From the NCBI GenBank assembly GCA_030741355.1, contig JASLVM010000016.1:1-32621 (forward strand): a DNA stretch of 32,621 bases. The letters run 5' to 3'. This document shows positions 19,173 through 28,071 of the stretch, piece by piece. Numbering within the stretch: position 1 is the first letter of the stretch; every line of letters begins with the position of its first letter. The notes beneath the pieces are model-generated. The model did not search any database. It was given only the letters and a program-made list of their open reading frames with translations, and was not told where the DNA came from. Made by a program: the position numbers and the translations under genes. The stretch comes from Candidatus Poseidonia sp. Its GTDB lineage: Archaea > Thermoplasmatota > Poseidoniia > Poseidoniales > Poseidoniaceae.

Positions 19173-20486
19173 ATGGCAAAGAAGTATATCGCACGGGATC
19201 CGCGCACAGGAAAGCCCATTCAAACGGGCCAGGCCGCCGTTTCAGATGCTTCTTACGAGCCAACCCTCGGCCCATGGTGCGCCCTCCACCCTGCCGACAT
19301 CATGTCGCTTGCAGAGGGCACGCTCACCCAGCGGGAAGTACGATGGAAAAACCAAACCCTGACCATGACCCGAAAAAACGGCATTCGTGCTCTGAGTCAT
19401 GTCCCCCAAAACATGATCATGCCGGCCCACAAGATGCTCCTTGCGGCTTTTGAGGATGAAGACCCGCTCATCCGTGTGGCGGCCCTCGAAGTGCTTCCAG
19501 AGTTTGCTGTCCGCCGCTCCAATGAACTCTTTGATTGGCTCTCCGTCTTGCTCGACGACGAAGACGCAAGCGTGCAAAAGGCTGCCAGCGCCTCTCTCGC
19601 TCGAGCCGCTCCAACCTTTCCATCCGGCGTGCATTCCTCCCTCGAGAACGAACTCCGGCACGGAAATGAACAGCGAAGAAAAACCGCTTGGAAAGGATTG
19701 GAAGCCTTGACCAAAACATGGCCCGATGTCGTGGCCGACCACGTTGACTCGATCTTGCTCGAGCCTGATGTGGAGTTGCGACGACGAGCTGCCAAATTGA
19801 TCAACGCCATCGTATCGAGAAAAACATCGGCCGTTTGGGACTTGGTCTCGTGGGCTCTCAACGACGAAGACACTCAAGTTCGAAAGACGGTGGCCAAATC
19901 GCTTCCCCGACTGGCCAAGCAAGATGTTCGAATGGGAACGATGTTCGCTGAGCGAGCGATTGCTGACCCGGACCCGGATGTTCGCTTGTCGGCCATCAAG
20001 ACCATTGAGAAACTCAACCGTGGTCACGGCCGAGCACGTGATTTGATTCTCGCCGGTTCCCGGTCGACGGATGTTCGTGTCCGCCGAGCTTGTGTAAGTC
20101 TCTTGCCCAAATTGATGGACGAAACCGAACTTCGGGCGCTCGTAGACGACCTTCTGAAAACCGAAACAGACCCCGGCTTGGTCGAGAAATTGATGCAGTA
20201 TCGGTTTGATGCCATGCTCGAAGGCACTGAAGAGCAGAAAAACGCTGCTCTTTCGCCTGCTTTGGCGGTCCCCGATATCGACAAAGAAGTGCTCCTGGCC
20301 CAAGGGAAGCGAATCGGCATGGCACCAGCGCCGCCCCCTTCACCGTTGGCCGACAAGTCAGAGCCCACCACGGAACCGCCTACGAAGACGCCGCCTCAAC
20401 CCGCCCGTCCAACGCAAGATGAGTTGATGGGGTACCACGATGACGACGATGATTTTGGTCCAGAAGATGACGACCCATACTTCTGA
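19173..20486 (+). CDS. HEAT-repeat protein with acidic C-terminal tail
   Basis: Repeats such as EDEDPLIRVAALEVLPEFA, DDEDASVQKAASASLARAA, LEPDVELRRRAAKLINAI, NDEDTQVRKTVAKSLPRLA, ADPDPDVRLSAIKTIEKL; tail DDDDDFGPEDDDPYF. Start could be 19141 or 19173; the track start 18939 overlaps the EF-hand gene. Confidence 0.85.
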   Translation: MAKKYIARDPRTGKPIQTGQAAVSDASYEPTLGPWCALHPADIMSLAEGTLTQREVRWKNQTLTMTRKNGIRALSHVPQNMIMPAHKMLLAAFEDEDPLIRVAALEVLPEFAVRRSNELFDWLSVLLDDEDASVQKAASASLARAAPTFPSGVHSSLENELRHGNEQRRKTAWKGLEALTKTWPDVVADHVDSILLEPDVELRRRAAKLINAIVSRKTSAVWDLVSWALNDEDTQVRKTVAKSLPRLAKQDVRMGTMFAERAIADPDPDVRLSAIKTIEKLNRGHGRARDLILAGSRSTDVRVRRACVSLLPKLMDETELRALVDDLLKTETDPGLVEKLMQYRFDAMLEGTEEQKNAALSPALAVPDIDKEVLLAQGKRIGMAPAPPPSPLADKSEPTTEPPTKTPPQPARPTQDELMGYHDDDDDFGPEDDDPYF

Positions 20487-20557
20487 GGCAGGCAGGGCCT
20501 GTGCAACAGCGTTAAGAACAGGTGGACGGTCGGCAACTCGCTAAAGGAGTGTATGAT

Positions 20558-20776
20558 ATGGACAATGACATGCCATTCAACGACAAAGCAACACAGTTTG
20601 ACCGATTGTGGGACGGCATCACGCCAAAAGGCGTGAACCGCTCAAAGGCGCTCAAGTTCCGTCAATACATCCTTGAGCATGTTCGACAAATGCGTCGCCC
20701 ACTGAACCGAGAGAATGCTCGCCGGTACTGGATGGGCGAACTTCAGAAGGAAATCGCCGACCGCGAAAACTTCTGA
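20558..20776 (+). CDS. Small unknown protein (72 aa)
   Basis: ATG 20558: MDNDMPFNDKATQFDRLWDGITPKGVNRSKALKFRQYILEHVRQMRRPLNRENARRYWMGELQKEIADRENF, preceded by AAAGGAG. Confidence 0.65.
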   Translation: MDNDMPFNDKATQFDRLWDGITPKGVNRSKALKFRQYILEHVRQMRRPLNRENARRYWMGELQKEIADRENF

Positions 20777-20842
20777 TGACCCTGTGGAGGCCACCTCGTC
20801 TCGGTGGCCAATGAACAACCCCTGAGACGAACGGTGAGACCG

Positions 20843-22264
20843 ATGTTCACAACGACACGCTTTGATGCTTGGAATCTTCCTGAACCCATCCAAAATGGCC
20901 TGAACGCCATGGGATGGGAATTCGCAACACAAGTTCAACGCGACACGGTCCCTATCGCACGTCAAGGAACCGATGTGATCGGTCAAGCGCGCACAGGCTC
21001 GGGAAAAACCGCTGCCTTTGGATTGCCCATCCTCGAACGTTGCCAGCCCACAGGTGAACTCCAGGCTTTGATTTTGACACCCACGCGAGAACTCGCCAAT
21101 CAGGTCGCAGAAGAATTGGGCATGCTCCAAGGCGATGCCGGCCTCATCATACTCACGGTTTACGGTGGAACTGACCTTGAAAAGCAGGCAAAGACCCTCG
21201 GAGAAGGCGTCGACATCATCGTCGGAACACCCGGTCGTGTCATGGACATGAGTGAACGTGGCCACATTGACTTGGGCAAACCGCAGGTCATGTGCCTCGA
21301 CGAAGCCGACCGCATGCTCGACATGGGATTCTTCCCCGACATCATGTGGGTTGTTGAGCGAATGACCGGGCGTGAGCAAACCCTGCTCTTCTCGGCCACC
21401 TTCCCGCAAGAGATCATCGATGCCGCTCATGAGTTCATGAACGAACCGGATTTCGTGTTGACCAACGCCGAAACGCTTGATGTCCCCCCCATCGACCTTT
21501 ACTCGGTTCGTATCGGCCGCTCCAACAAACTCTGGGTGTTGGGCCGCCTTCTCATTCGAATGCAAGATGAAGACCAGACCATCATCTTCTGCAACACCAA
21601 GCGCATGGTGGACTTGGCCGTCGAACGGCTGAAGAAACACCGCTTTGATGTGGCTGGCCTGCACGGAGACTTGAGCCAAAACCAGCGCGAGCGCATCCTC
21701 ACTTCGTTCAAAGAAGGCGAGGTGAAAACCATCATCGCCACGGACGTTGCTGCTCGTGGTATTGACGTCGACGGCATCACCCTCGTCATCAACTATGATA
21801 TTCCAAACGACTTGGATTCCTTCATCCATCGCATTGGACGTACGGGTCGCATCGGCCGAACTGGAGAGGCCTGGAGCTTGGTTTCCCGCGACGATGAACC
21901 TCAATTGTCGAAAATCATGGCCACCTATGGCCTTGACATCCAACCGAGCGAAGCCCCTGAACTTCCTGAAGGCGTTGACCGAGACCCTGTTCGTCGCCAA
22001 GAAGACTTCACGGAAACAGCCGATGTGTTCGGTTATGTTACGGTGAAACTCTCCCTCAGCCCAGAAGACGCCGGTTCAACCCTGAATGTGGCCAACTGGT
22101 TTGTTGAACAGTTGCGCTGTGATGAATTGGCCATCGGCACGATCGCCTTCAGGGATGAAGCAACCTTTGTCAGCCTTCACAGCAGCAAAATCGGGACGGC
22201 CATGAAGGCCATCGAGAAGCGACCGTTCAACGGCCAAACGATGACCGCTTCCATCGTAGAGTGA
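20843..22264 (+). CDS. DEAD-box RNA helicase with C-terminal DbpA-like RNA-binding domain
   Basis: ARTGSGKTAAFGLP, PTRELANQ, GTPGRVMD, DEAD, SAT, HRIGRTGRIGRTG; C-terminal domain from GYVTVKLSLSPEDAG to MTASIVE. GTG 20804 is an alternative start. Confidence 0.93.
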   Translation: MFTTTRFDAWNLPEPIQNGLNAMGWEFATQVQRDTVPIARQGTDVIGQARTGSGKTAAFGLPILERCQPTGELQALILTPTRELANQVAEELGMLQGDAGLIILTVYGGTDLEKQAKTLGEGVDIIVGTPGRVMDMSERGHIDLGKPQVMCLDEADRMLDMGFFPDIMWVVERMTGREQTLLFSATFPQEIIDAAHEFMNEPDFVLTNAETLDVPPIDLYSVRIGRSNKLWVLGRLLIRMQDEDQTIIFCNTKRMVDLAVERLKKHRFDVAGLHGDLSQNQRERILTSFKEGEVKTIIATDVAARGIDVDGITLVINYDIPNDLDSFIHRIGRTGRIGRTGEAWSLVSRDDEPQLSKIMATYGLDIQPSEAPELPEGVDRDPVRRQEDFTETADVFGYVTVKLSLSPEDAGSTLNVANWFVEQLRCDELAIGTIAFRDEATFVSLHSSKIGTAMKAIEKRPFNGQTMTASIVE

Positions 22265-23311
22265 TTACTCCTCTTCACCTCGGCGCTTCCACGAGCCAGA
22301 TTTTTTCGAGTGGTGCGATTTTGTTTGAGGTTTCGATTCTTCCACGGACTGAACGGCTGCACTCGGCCATGTTCCATCCTCAAGAGGCCGCTCAATCACG
22401 ACCAAGGTTCCGACACCCATGGCCAAGCCAAGGGCAGATAGCGACCAAGCATAGCCAATGGCATCGTCCCATCGTTGTTCGGCATCGGCACAATCCGAAG
22501 AGAGTTGACTCGAGAATTCGCAAAAGGCAAGGGTGTCTCGGGCGTCAATCGCTTCTTGATTGGTTGAGATGTTGGTCATGGCCAACACAAAGAGCAGAAG
22601 CGCAGCCCCAAGGAGGGCCTTGTGTTTGGTTTCCCAAAGATGGCGGCGTTGAAATCGCCAAGGAGACGGGTCTTCTTTGGTCGCTGCGAGGGTGCGAGAA
22701 GGACCACCAAAGCGCAGAAACCACACCAACCACATGCTGACAAGCACCACCAAAAAGCCCCAGGTGTAAACGGTCTCGTGGAATTGCCACATCGGCGTCA
22801 AGCAAGCTTGGACGTCCGGTGTTTCAAGGCAAGAATTCAACGCAATCGGATAGAAGACGACGAGACGAAGGATGTTCAAGACGTAAACGATGGCGCACAT
22901 CACACCGACGGCTTTCCACTTCTCTCGCTGAGGTACACCGTCGGTCATCATGACCAAGGTAGAGAGGAAGATCATTTCGTGCACGCCAGCGCACTCATCC
23001 GAGACGTAGAGGCCGACGCTATCGTAGGGTCCGGGGAACGATGGATGAAGGAGGTCAATGCGTGTCAGCCAACCGTTGTGATGGCTGATGACGGCGGTGC
23101 CCTCTCCGTAAATGAGGTTCGTCAATTCGTTCCAAATCCACGCCTCGGTCACCTGGATGGGAGCGAGCGTGTCCGAGGGGATGGTCAAAAACCAGTAGAA
23201 GGCTTCAACCAAAAGAAGCGCCAGCGGTATACGGCCGTAACGGAGACCCAACTCTCCCACTTCCCGCCAGGACATGTCCCCTTCAGGACGTGCTGACTCG
23301 GTCGCCGCCAT
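22265..23311 (-). CDS. Exosortase/archaeosortase-family transpeptidase-like membrane protein
   Basis: Multi-TM; VGLYVSDECAGVHEMIFLSTL (candidate Cys), IVYVLNILRLVVFYPIAL (Arg after a conserved-type NxxR), MWQFHETVYTWGFLVVL (His). Start trimmed from 23632 to ATG 23311 to avoid antisense overlap. Confidence 0.8.
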   Translation of the reverse strand: MAATESARPEGDMSWREVGELGLRYGRIPLALLLVEAFYWFLTIPSDTLAPIQVTEAWIWNELTNLIYGEGTAVISHHNGWLTRIDLLHPSFPGPYDSVGLYVSDECAGVHEMIFLSTLVMMTDGVPQREKWKAVGVMCAIVYVLNILRLVVFYPIALNSCLETPDVQACLTPMWQFHETVYTWGFLVVLVSMWLVWFLRFGGPSRTLAATKEDPSPWRFQRRHLWETKHKALLGAALLLFVLAMTNISTNQEAIDARDTLAFCEFSSQLSSDCADAEQRWDDAIGYAWSLSALGLAMGVGTLVVIERPLEDGTWPSAAVQSVEESKPQTKSHHSKKSGSWKRRGEEE

Positions 23312-23384
23312 GGTTGCAGAGCCAGCCCGTTGTTGAAAAGATGTCGCGGACCAACGAGGAGAAGAAAACCTGTTGAGATGAACC

Positions 23385-23675
23385 GTGCATGTGTTCAAAA
23401 CGGACACCATCCTCCGTTCAATCATGGGAGAGGCCGGCGAAGGGCATGGCATCACGCATCGCCTTGATGTTCTTGGGTTCAATTGCCCAGTCCCGGTCGC
23501 CAAAACGAGGGAAGCGCTTGAAGAACTTGCCAACGGAAACGTGTTGGAGGTCCTCGCCGATGACCCTGAAACCCTACAAGACATGCCCCTGCTCATCGGC
23601 CGTGGTCCACATGCTCTGTTGGAAGTGAACAAAGAAGAGGGCGAGATTCGATTCGTGATCGAGGTGAAAGCATGA
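23385..23675 (+). CDS. TusA/SirA-family sulfur carrier-like protein
   Basis: HRLDVLGFNCPVPVAKTREALEELANGNVLEVLADDPETLQDMPLLI; CPxP motif. Start GTG 23385 or ATG 23424. Confidence 0.88.
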   Translation: MHVFKTDTILRSIMGEAGEGHGITHRLDVLGFNCPVPVAKTREALEELANGNVLEVLADDPETLQDMPLLIGRGPHALLEVNKEEGEIRFVIEVKA

Positions 23676-24283
23676 AAGTTGTCAAAAAAGACGATGTGCC
23701 TAGCATAGCGTTCCTACCAACCGGTTTTGGAAATTTCCGGATTCAAGTGTTTCACGAAGAAACCACAGGTTTTGACCACGTTGCACTGACGCTCGGCGAC
23801 ATGGCAGGCCCCGACCCCGTTCTTGTCCGTGTTCACTCCGAATGCCTGACAGGCGATGTCTTTTCCAGCACCCGCTGCGACTGCGGCCCTCAACTCCATG
23901 CCGCCCTGAATGCCATTGTCGAGAAGGGATGGGGCACCCTCCTCTATTTGCGCCAAGAAGGGCGAGGCATTGGCCTCCACGCAAAAATCCAGGCTTACCA
24001 CCTCCAAGATGGCGGTGCTGACACCCTTGATGCAAACCTGATGCTGGGCCATCCGGCCGATGCTCGAGACTATGCCATCGCCGCCGAGATGTTGGAAGAG
24101 TTGGGCGTTGAGCGCGTTGAACTGATGACCAACAATCCTGAAAAAGTGGCACAGCTCACCAAACACGGCATTGATGTTGCCAGCAGAAGCCCGCTGATCG
24201 TCGGTGTTGGCTCCAATAATCGAGATTACCTCGCCACCAAAGGTGAGCGTATGGGACACCTCATCAGCGACGACGATTTGTAA
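23672..24283 (+). CDS. ribA: GTP cyclohydrolase II (bacterial-type RibA)
   Basis: VRVHSECLTGDVFSSTRCDCGPQLHAAL, LYLRQEGRGIGLHAKIQAYHLQDGGADTLDANLMLG, MTNNPEKVAQL. ATGA overlap with the TusA-like gene. Confidence 0.94.
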   Translation: MKVVKKDDVPSIAFLPTGFGNFRIQVFHEETTGFDHVALTLGDMAGPDPVLVRVHSECLTGDVFSSTRCDCGPQLHAALNAIVEKGWGTLLYLRQEGRGIGLHAKIQAYHLQDGGADTLDANLMLGHPADARDYAIAAEMLEELGVERVELMTNNPEKVAQLTKHGIDVASRSPLIVGVGSNNRDYLATKGERMGHLISDDDL

Positions 24284-24288
24284 AATGG

Positions 24289-24361
24289 GGCCGTGGCCGG
24301 GAATTGAACCCGGGCTGGCAGAACCACAATCTGCCGTGCTAACCCCTACACCACCACAGCC
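24289..24361 (-). tRNA. tRNA-His (anticodon GTG), including G-1
   Basis: Reverse complement GGCTGTGGTGGTGTAGGGGTTAGCACGGCAGATTGTGGTTCTGCCAGCCCGGGTTCAATTCCCGGCCACGGCC followed by CCA; anticodon arm GCAGA-TTGTGGT-TCTGC, G-1 opposite C73. Confidence 0.94.
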
Positions 24362-24485
24362 ATGAGAGGTAGAAGCGCCTCATGCGCTAGGTATTTCAAA
24401 CATGCGCCAACCTCCCCATTGGCAAACACCTCATCAGGTGCAGGGAACCCTTTGTTTCAAGAAGTGCCACCTCGTGCAAGATACC

Positions 24486-26879
24486 ATGCGACCTCACAGC
24501 AAGGTGCTCTTTTTGGTGCTCATGCTCCTCATGTTTTCCGCTTCACCGTTGTTGACCGCCGGTCAAGCCCGTAGCGTTCACAGCACCGCTGATGTTGACC
24601 TCTTTCCACAAGGCAACTTCGTTGACCCAAGTCTTTGGGAAACCGGTGCTGAGACCTCGTTTACTCAAGAGGAAGCGAGCTATTCCGAAACGATGGTCGC
24701 CGACCAACGATTGACCATGCTCCACACACGACCGGTGCACCTTGACACGCTCACGGTTTGGTCTTCAACGTCCCCAACCGACTCCAACTATTCCACGGGG
24801 GCACCCGACGGAGCGAGCACATGGTCAACGGGTCCCGAAATTGAATTGACCGACTTCGATGTTTCTGGACTGGTCAACTACCCGATGGTTGAAGTCCACA
24901 TGCTCGGGGTGTTCCAAATTCCCAACGCTCTCTCAGAGGATACGGTTCGGATTTCCGTGGAACACGGCGATGGTTTTGATTTGCTGAAGACCTTCGCTCA
25001 CACCCAAGGAAACGTGGATTACATCAACAACTCGGCTTACCGATTGAACATCACCGGCTTGATGGATTGGACGTGGGATGACATCGCTCAAATGACCTTC
25101 ACGCTCGACTACGTCTCTGCGGGCGGCGTCGATGATTCTCGACTTGTCGTCGATGCTGTTGGCTTGGACATCACCGTTCAGACGCCGTGGTACGGAGGCG
25201 AAGTCGCCTACGCCTCCTCCCAGTTTTCAGGACACGAACTCCCTGTCATGAACATCGATTTTACCGGAGGCTCAACCGACAACATGGCGTTGGATGACTG
25301 TGGCCTCAAACCCACCATTGAAGGAACCACGGGACAGTGGACCAGCGAAACCTTCACGCATCCACCTGAACAAACGCTCGGGAGAATGCACCATTTGGTA
25401 GAGGATGCAGGTGCAGGAAATGTTTCCATCGAAATCGCTGTGTTTGAAGATGAAGTGATGACCAGTGATTTCACCGTCCTTCAACCCAACACGTTGCTTC
25501 CTACAGGCGATGCATATCAAATCAGGCTCACCATCACGGACGCTTGTGTTACCGCCGTTTGGGCTGACGTCAACGATCCGTCACTTCGATTGGACGGCCG
25601 AGTCTTTGGCACCAACGACGGCATTGATGCCGAATACTCACGGTGGCTGGTCTTTGTCAACGACGAACTCGTTTCAAACGAGCCCATGGCTTTGGGCACC
25701 TTCACACATGAGTGGCCGATTGGCGCCTACCTCCGTCCCGGAGCGTCTTCGTTCACCGTGGCCATGCGAGCTTGGTTCACATGGGATTCAAGCGGCTCAG
25801 CAAGTCACACAGCGCTTGAATTCACCGACTTGACCGTTCTTGGCGGCTATGCTATTGAATGGGATGAAGACCCCGTCTGCGAATCCATTGGGGACCAAGT
25901 TCTCAGCGAGGACAACGGGGGCATCATCTTGCCACTGATTCGACGCTGCAGCGACGACCGAGCCACGAACGAAGACTTGCAGGTTCAGTTCACGAACACC
26001 AATCCAGACCTTGTGGCCGTGGACCTGGCAGAAGGAGATGTCCGACTTCGCTTGCTCCCAGAAGCCAGCGGTCAAGCCATCATCGGTGTCATGGTCATTG
26101 ACCCGGCCGGCAACACATGGCAGGATGCCTTTTCCTTGGTGGTTGACGCTGTTGACGACCCCCCCGTGGTCGCCGAATTCCAGTCCCTGATTCCAGTAGA
26201 ACGCGAGATTGAGACGGTCATCAACATGACGTGGAGCGACCTTGACTCCGCCGGCCTCGTAACCGCCTCAACCAACAGGTCATGGGCTACAATTGACCTC
26301 GCGAGCAGTGTTTTGACGGTGAACCCTCCATCCGTTGGCTTCCAATCCATCCTCGTTTCCGTTTGTGACCAGACCAGTTGTACCGAGCGGGAGGTTGACC
26401 TCGAAGTCATGGCCCTTCCCGATTTAACCATTGAATCCATCACCTTTGACAAAGAAGAACTCACGGAAGGTGACATCATTTCCATGCGTGTCCTGGTGAG
26501 AAATCAAGGGCAAGCCGATGCCACCATGGTCTCGGTTCGTTGCCAAACCGAGGACCAACTCATTGGCGTCCAAACCATCGCCATCATTCAGCCCGGTGAA
26601 CTCCAATCCGTCATGTGTGACTGGCAAATCCCTCTGGACGTACGGGTTGTTCGGTTCAATGCTGTGGTGGACCGTGGGCTGGAGATTCAGGAAGGTGATG
26701 AAGACAACAACGAGATGGAAGAATTGGTGGCCATCAACGAAATCGTTGAGGAAAACGCCGACTCCACCGAGGGCGTGTTCTCCGCTCAATCGACCATGGT
26801 CGTCGTGATTCTACTCGCTTTGGGATTGCTCGGTTTGATCGCCTTCATGATGCCACCAAAGATCAAGAAAATACAGTGA
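24486..26879 (+). CDS. Large secreted/cell-surface protein with signal peptide, CARDB-like domain and C-terminal TM anchor
   Basis: MRPHSKVLFLVLMLLMFSASPLLTAGQA signal peptide; DLTIESITFDKEELTEGDIISMRVLVRNQGQADATMVSVRCQ (CARDB-like); C-terminus STMVVVILLALGLLGLIAFMMPPKIKKIQ. Confidence 0.85.
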   Translation: MRPHSKVLFLVLMLLMFSASPLLTAGQARSVHSTADVDLFPQGNFVDPSLWETGAETSFTQEEASYSETMVADQRLTMLHTRPVHLDTLTVWSSTSPTDSNYSTGAPDGASTWSTGPEIELTDFDVSGLVNYPMVEVHMLGVFQIPNALSEDTVRISVEHGDGFDLLKTFAHTQGNVDYINNSAYRLNITGLMDWTWDDIAQMTFTLDYVSAGGVDDSRLVVDAVGLDITVQTPWYGGEVAYASSQFSGHELPVMNIDFTGGSTDNMALDDCGLKPTIEGTTGQWTSETFTHPPEQTLGRMHHLVEDAGAGNVSIEIAVFEDEVMTSDFTVLQPNTLLPTGDAYQIRLTITDACVTAVWADVNDPSLRLDGRVFGTNDGIDAEYSRWLVFVNDELVSNEPMALGTFTHEWPIGAYLRPGASSFTVAMRAWFTWDSSGSASHTALEFTDLTVLGGYAIEWDEDPVCESIGDQVLSEDNGGIILPLIRRCSDDRATNEDLQVQFTNTNPDLVAVDLAEGDVRLRLLPEASGQAIIGVMVIDPAGNTWQDAFSLVVDAVDDPPVVAEFQSLIPVEREIETVINMTWSDLDSAGLVTASTNRSWATIDLASSVLTVNPPSVGFQSILVSVCDQTSCTEREVDLEVMALPDLTIESITFDKEELTEGDIISMRVLVRNQGQADATMVSVRCQTEDQLIGVQTIAIIQPGELQSVMCDWQIPLDVRVVRFNAVVDRGLEIQEGDEDNNEMEELVAINEIVEENADSTEGVFSAQSTMVVVILLALGLLGLIAFMMPPKIKKIQ

Positions 26880-26938
26880 TGAGGCTGCAAAAGGTTCGGC
26901 CCCTCGTTCGCATCTCCGATGTCGGATAACGCGCTTAA

Positions 26939-26996
26939 CCCCCTCAAACTTGATAACCAAAACGTAGGAGCCGAGGTTGCTTTGAGGTCGTGGGGG
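26939..26996. other. Imperfect inverted repeat / hairpin in convergent intergenic gap
   Basis: CCCCCTCAAA (26939-26948) pairs with TTTGAGG..GGGGG (26981-26996) with a 4-nt bulge; inner AACC/GGTT can extend the stem. Confidence 0.4.
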
Positions 26997-27102
26997 CCGT
27001 TCAACCTAGGTTGACAAAGCAGGAGTGGGAACCATGTCTCAACTGAAAATCCGTATTGAAACGGAAGAATACATTTACGAAGAATACATCGAAGCTTGAA
27101 GC

Positions 27103-28071
27103 TCAAGAAGAGGTCGGCCAACGGCGAGGGTAAACCTCGGTGTCGATCAAAACCATGCTTGGTCGAGCGACTTCTCCAGCGTCCAGCGTGGCGATTTCAT
27201 TCGAGTCCATCTTGAGGCGTACAAAACCAACCGCCTCGTCTTTCATGGAAGCGACCATCAATTCGGTTCCTTTCTTCAAATTCTGTGGGATGCTGACGAG
27301 GCCGGGGCGGAGCAGTGGTGCTCCGTAGGCGAGCGCAGCAACGGCGCTGTCCTTGACCTGACATCGTGGGACATCAACCAGGAGTTTTTCGATGGGGTGG
27401 ACAACAGCACTGAGCGCCTCTTCTTGCCCGCATTCCTTCCAGAGCCACACAGCATCGGCCAACTGGTCCATGGTAATGCAGTGGCTCAAATCAAACATGC
27501 CAGAAGATTCTCTTCGAAGTTCCTTCAGCGAGACCGGGGTGTTGAGCATCAAACCCATGTCCCTGGCCATGGTTCGAATGTAAGTACCGGCCTCACAGGT
27601 GATGCGAGCAACCACATCCTGTTCATCCATGTCCAACAGCTCAAAGGCGTGAATCGTTCGTGTTCTGACCTGGACCTTAACGGCTGAAACTTCCGGAGGC
27701 ACGTTGTAAATTCGACCGGTCATCGAGGCCATGGTTTCTCGAAGAACCGCTTCATCAGGGCGTTGTCGGAAACGAAAAACAGCGATGTAAGATTTGGTGT
27801 GTTTGAGAATCTTATTGGTGATTTTCATGCATCGCCCGGCCATTAAAGGGAGCACACCTGTTGCAAAAGGATCCAGAGTCCCTCCATGACCCAGCCGTTC
27901 CAAGCCAAGTAAATCACGAGCCCAAGCAGCAAGTTGGTGGGATGTCGGGCCGGCCGGTTTGTCGATCAAAATGAAACCCGATGCGAGACGCTGCTCGAGG
28001 GTTCGGTCGTCGGGGTTCGTTCCAAAAGCGGTGTCCGTTGTTGGGGCCGCATCCAAGACATGTTGACTCAT
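27103..28071 (-). CDS. cbf5: tRNA/rRNA pseudouridine synthase, Cbf5/TruB family
   Basis: LIDKPAGPTSHQLAAWARDLLGLERLGHGGTLDPFATGVLPLMAG (motif II Asp), CEAGTYIRTMARDMG; adjacent to cmk and a DUF106-like gene as in many archaea. Confidence 0.92.
   Translation of the reverse strand: MSQHVLDAAPTTDTAFGTNPDDRTLEQRLASGFILIDKPAGPTSHQLAAWARDLLGLERLGHGGTLDPFATGVLPLMAGRCMKITNKILKHTKSYIAVFRFRQRPDEAVLRETMASMTGRIYNVPPEVSAVKVQVRTRTIHAFELLDMDEQDVVARITCEAGTYIRTMARDMGLMLNTPVSLKELRRESSGMFDLSHCITMDQLADAVWLWKECGQEEALSAVVHPIEKLLVDVPRCQVKDSAVAALAYGAPLLRPGLVSIPQNLKKGTELMVASMKDEAVGFVRLKMDSNEIATLDAGEVARPSMVLIDTEVYPRRWPTSS

Noticed and set aside
19242-20303. 353-aa minus-strand ORF
   Set aside because: Antisense shadow of the HEAT-repeat gene; no domain features.
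20642-22000. 452-aa minus-strand ORF
   Set aside because: Fully antisense to the DEAD-box helicase and the upstream small gene; no recognisable domain. Explained by codon bias of the sense gene.
23312-23632. N-terminal extension of the archaeosortase-like ORF
   Set aside because: Overlaps the TusA-like gene on the opposite strand and lacks hydrophobic character; ATG 23311 is more plausible.
26876-26925. Possible C/D-box guide RNA (GTGATGA C-box-like at the CDS stop)
   Set aside because: No convincing D box (CTGA) at suitable spacing; motif overlaps a stop codon and is short enough to be chance.
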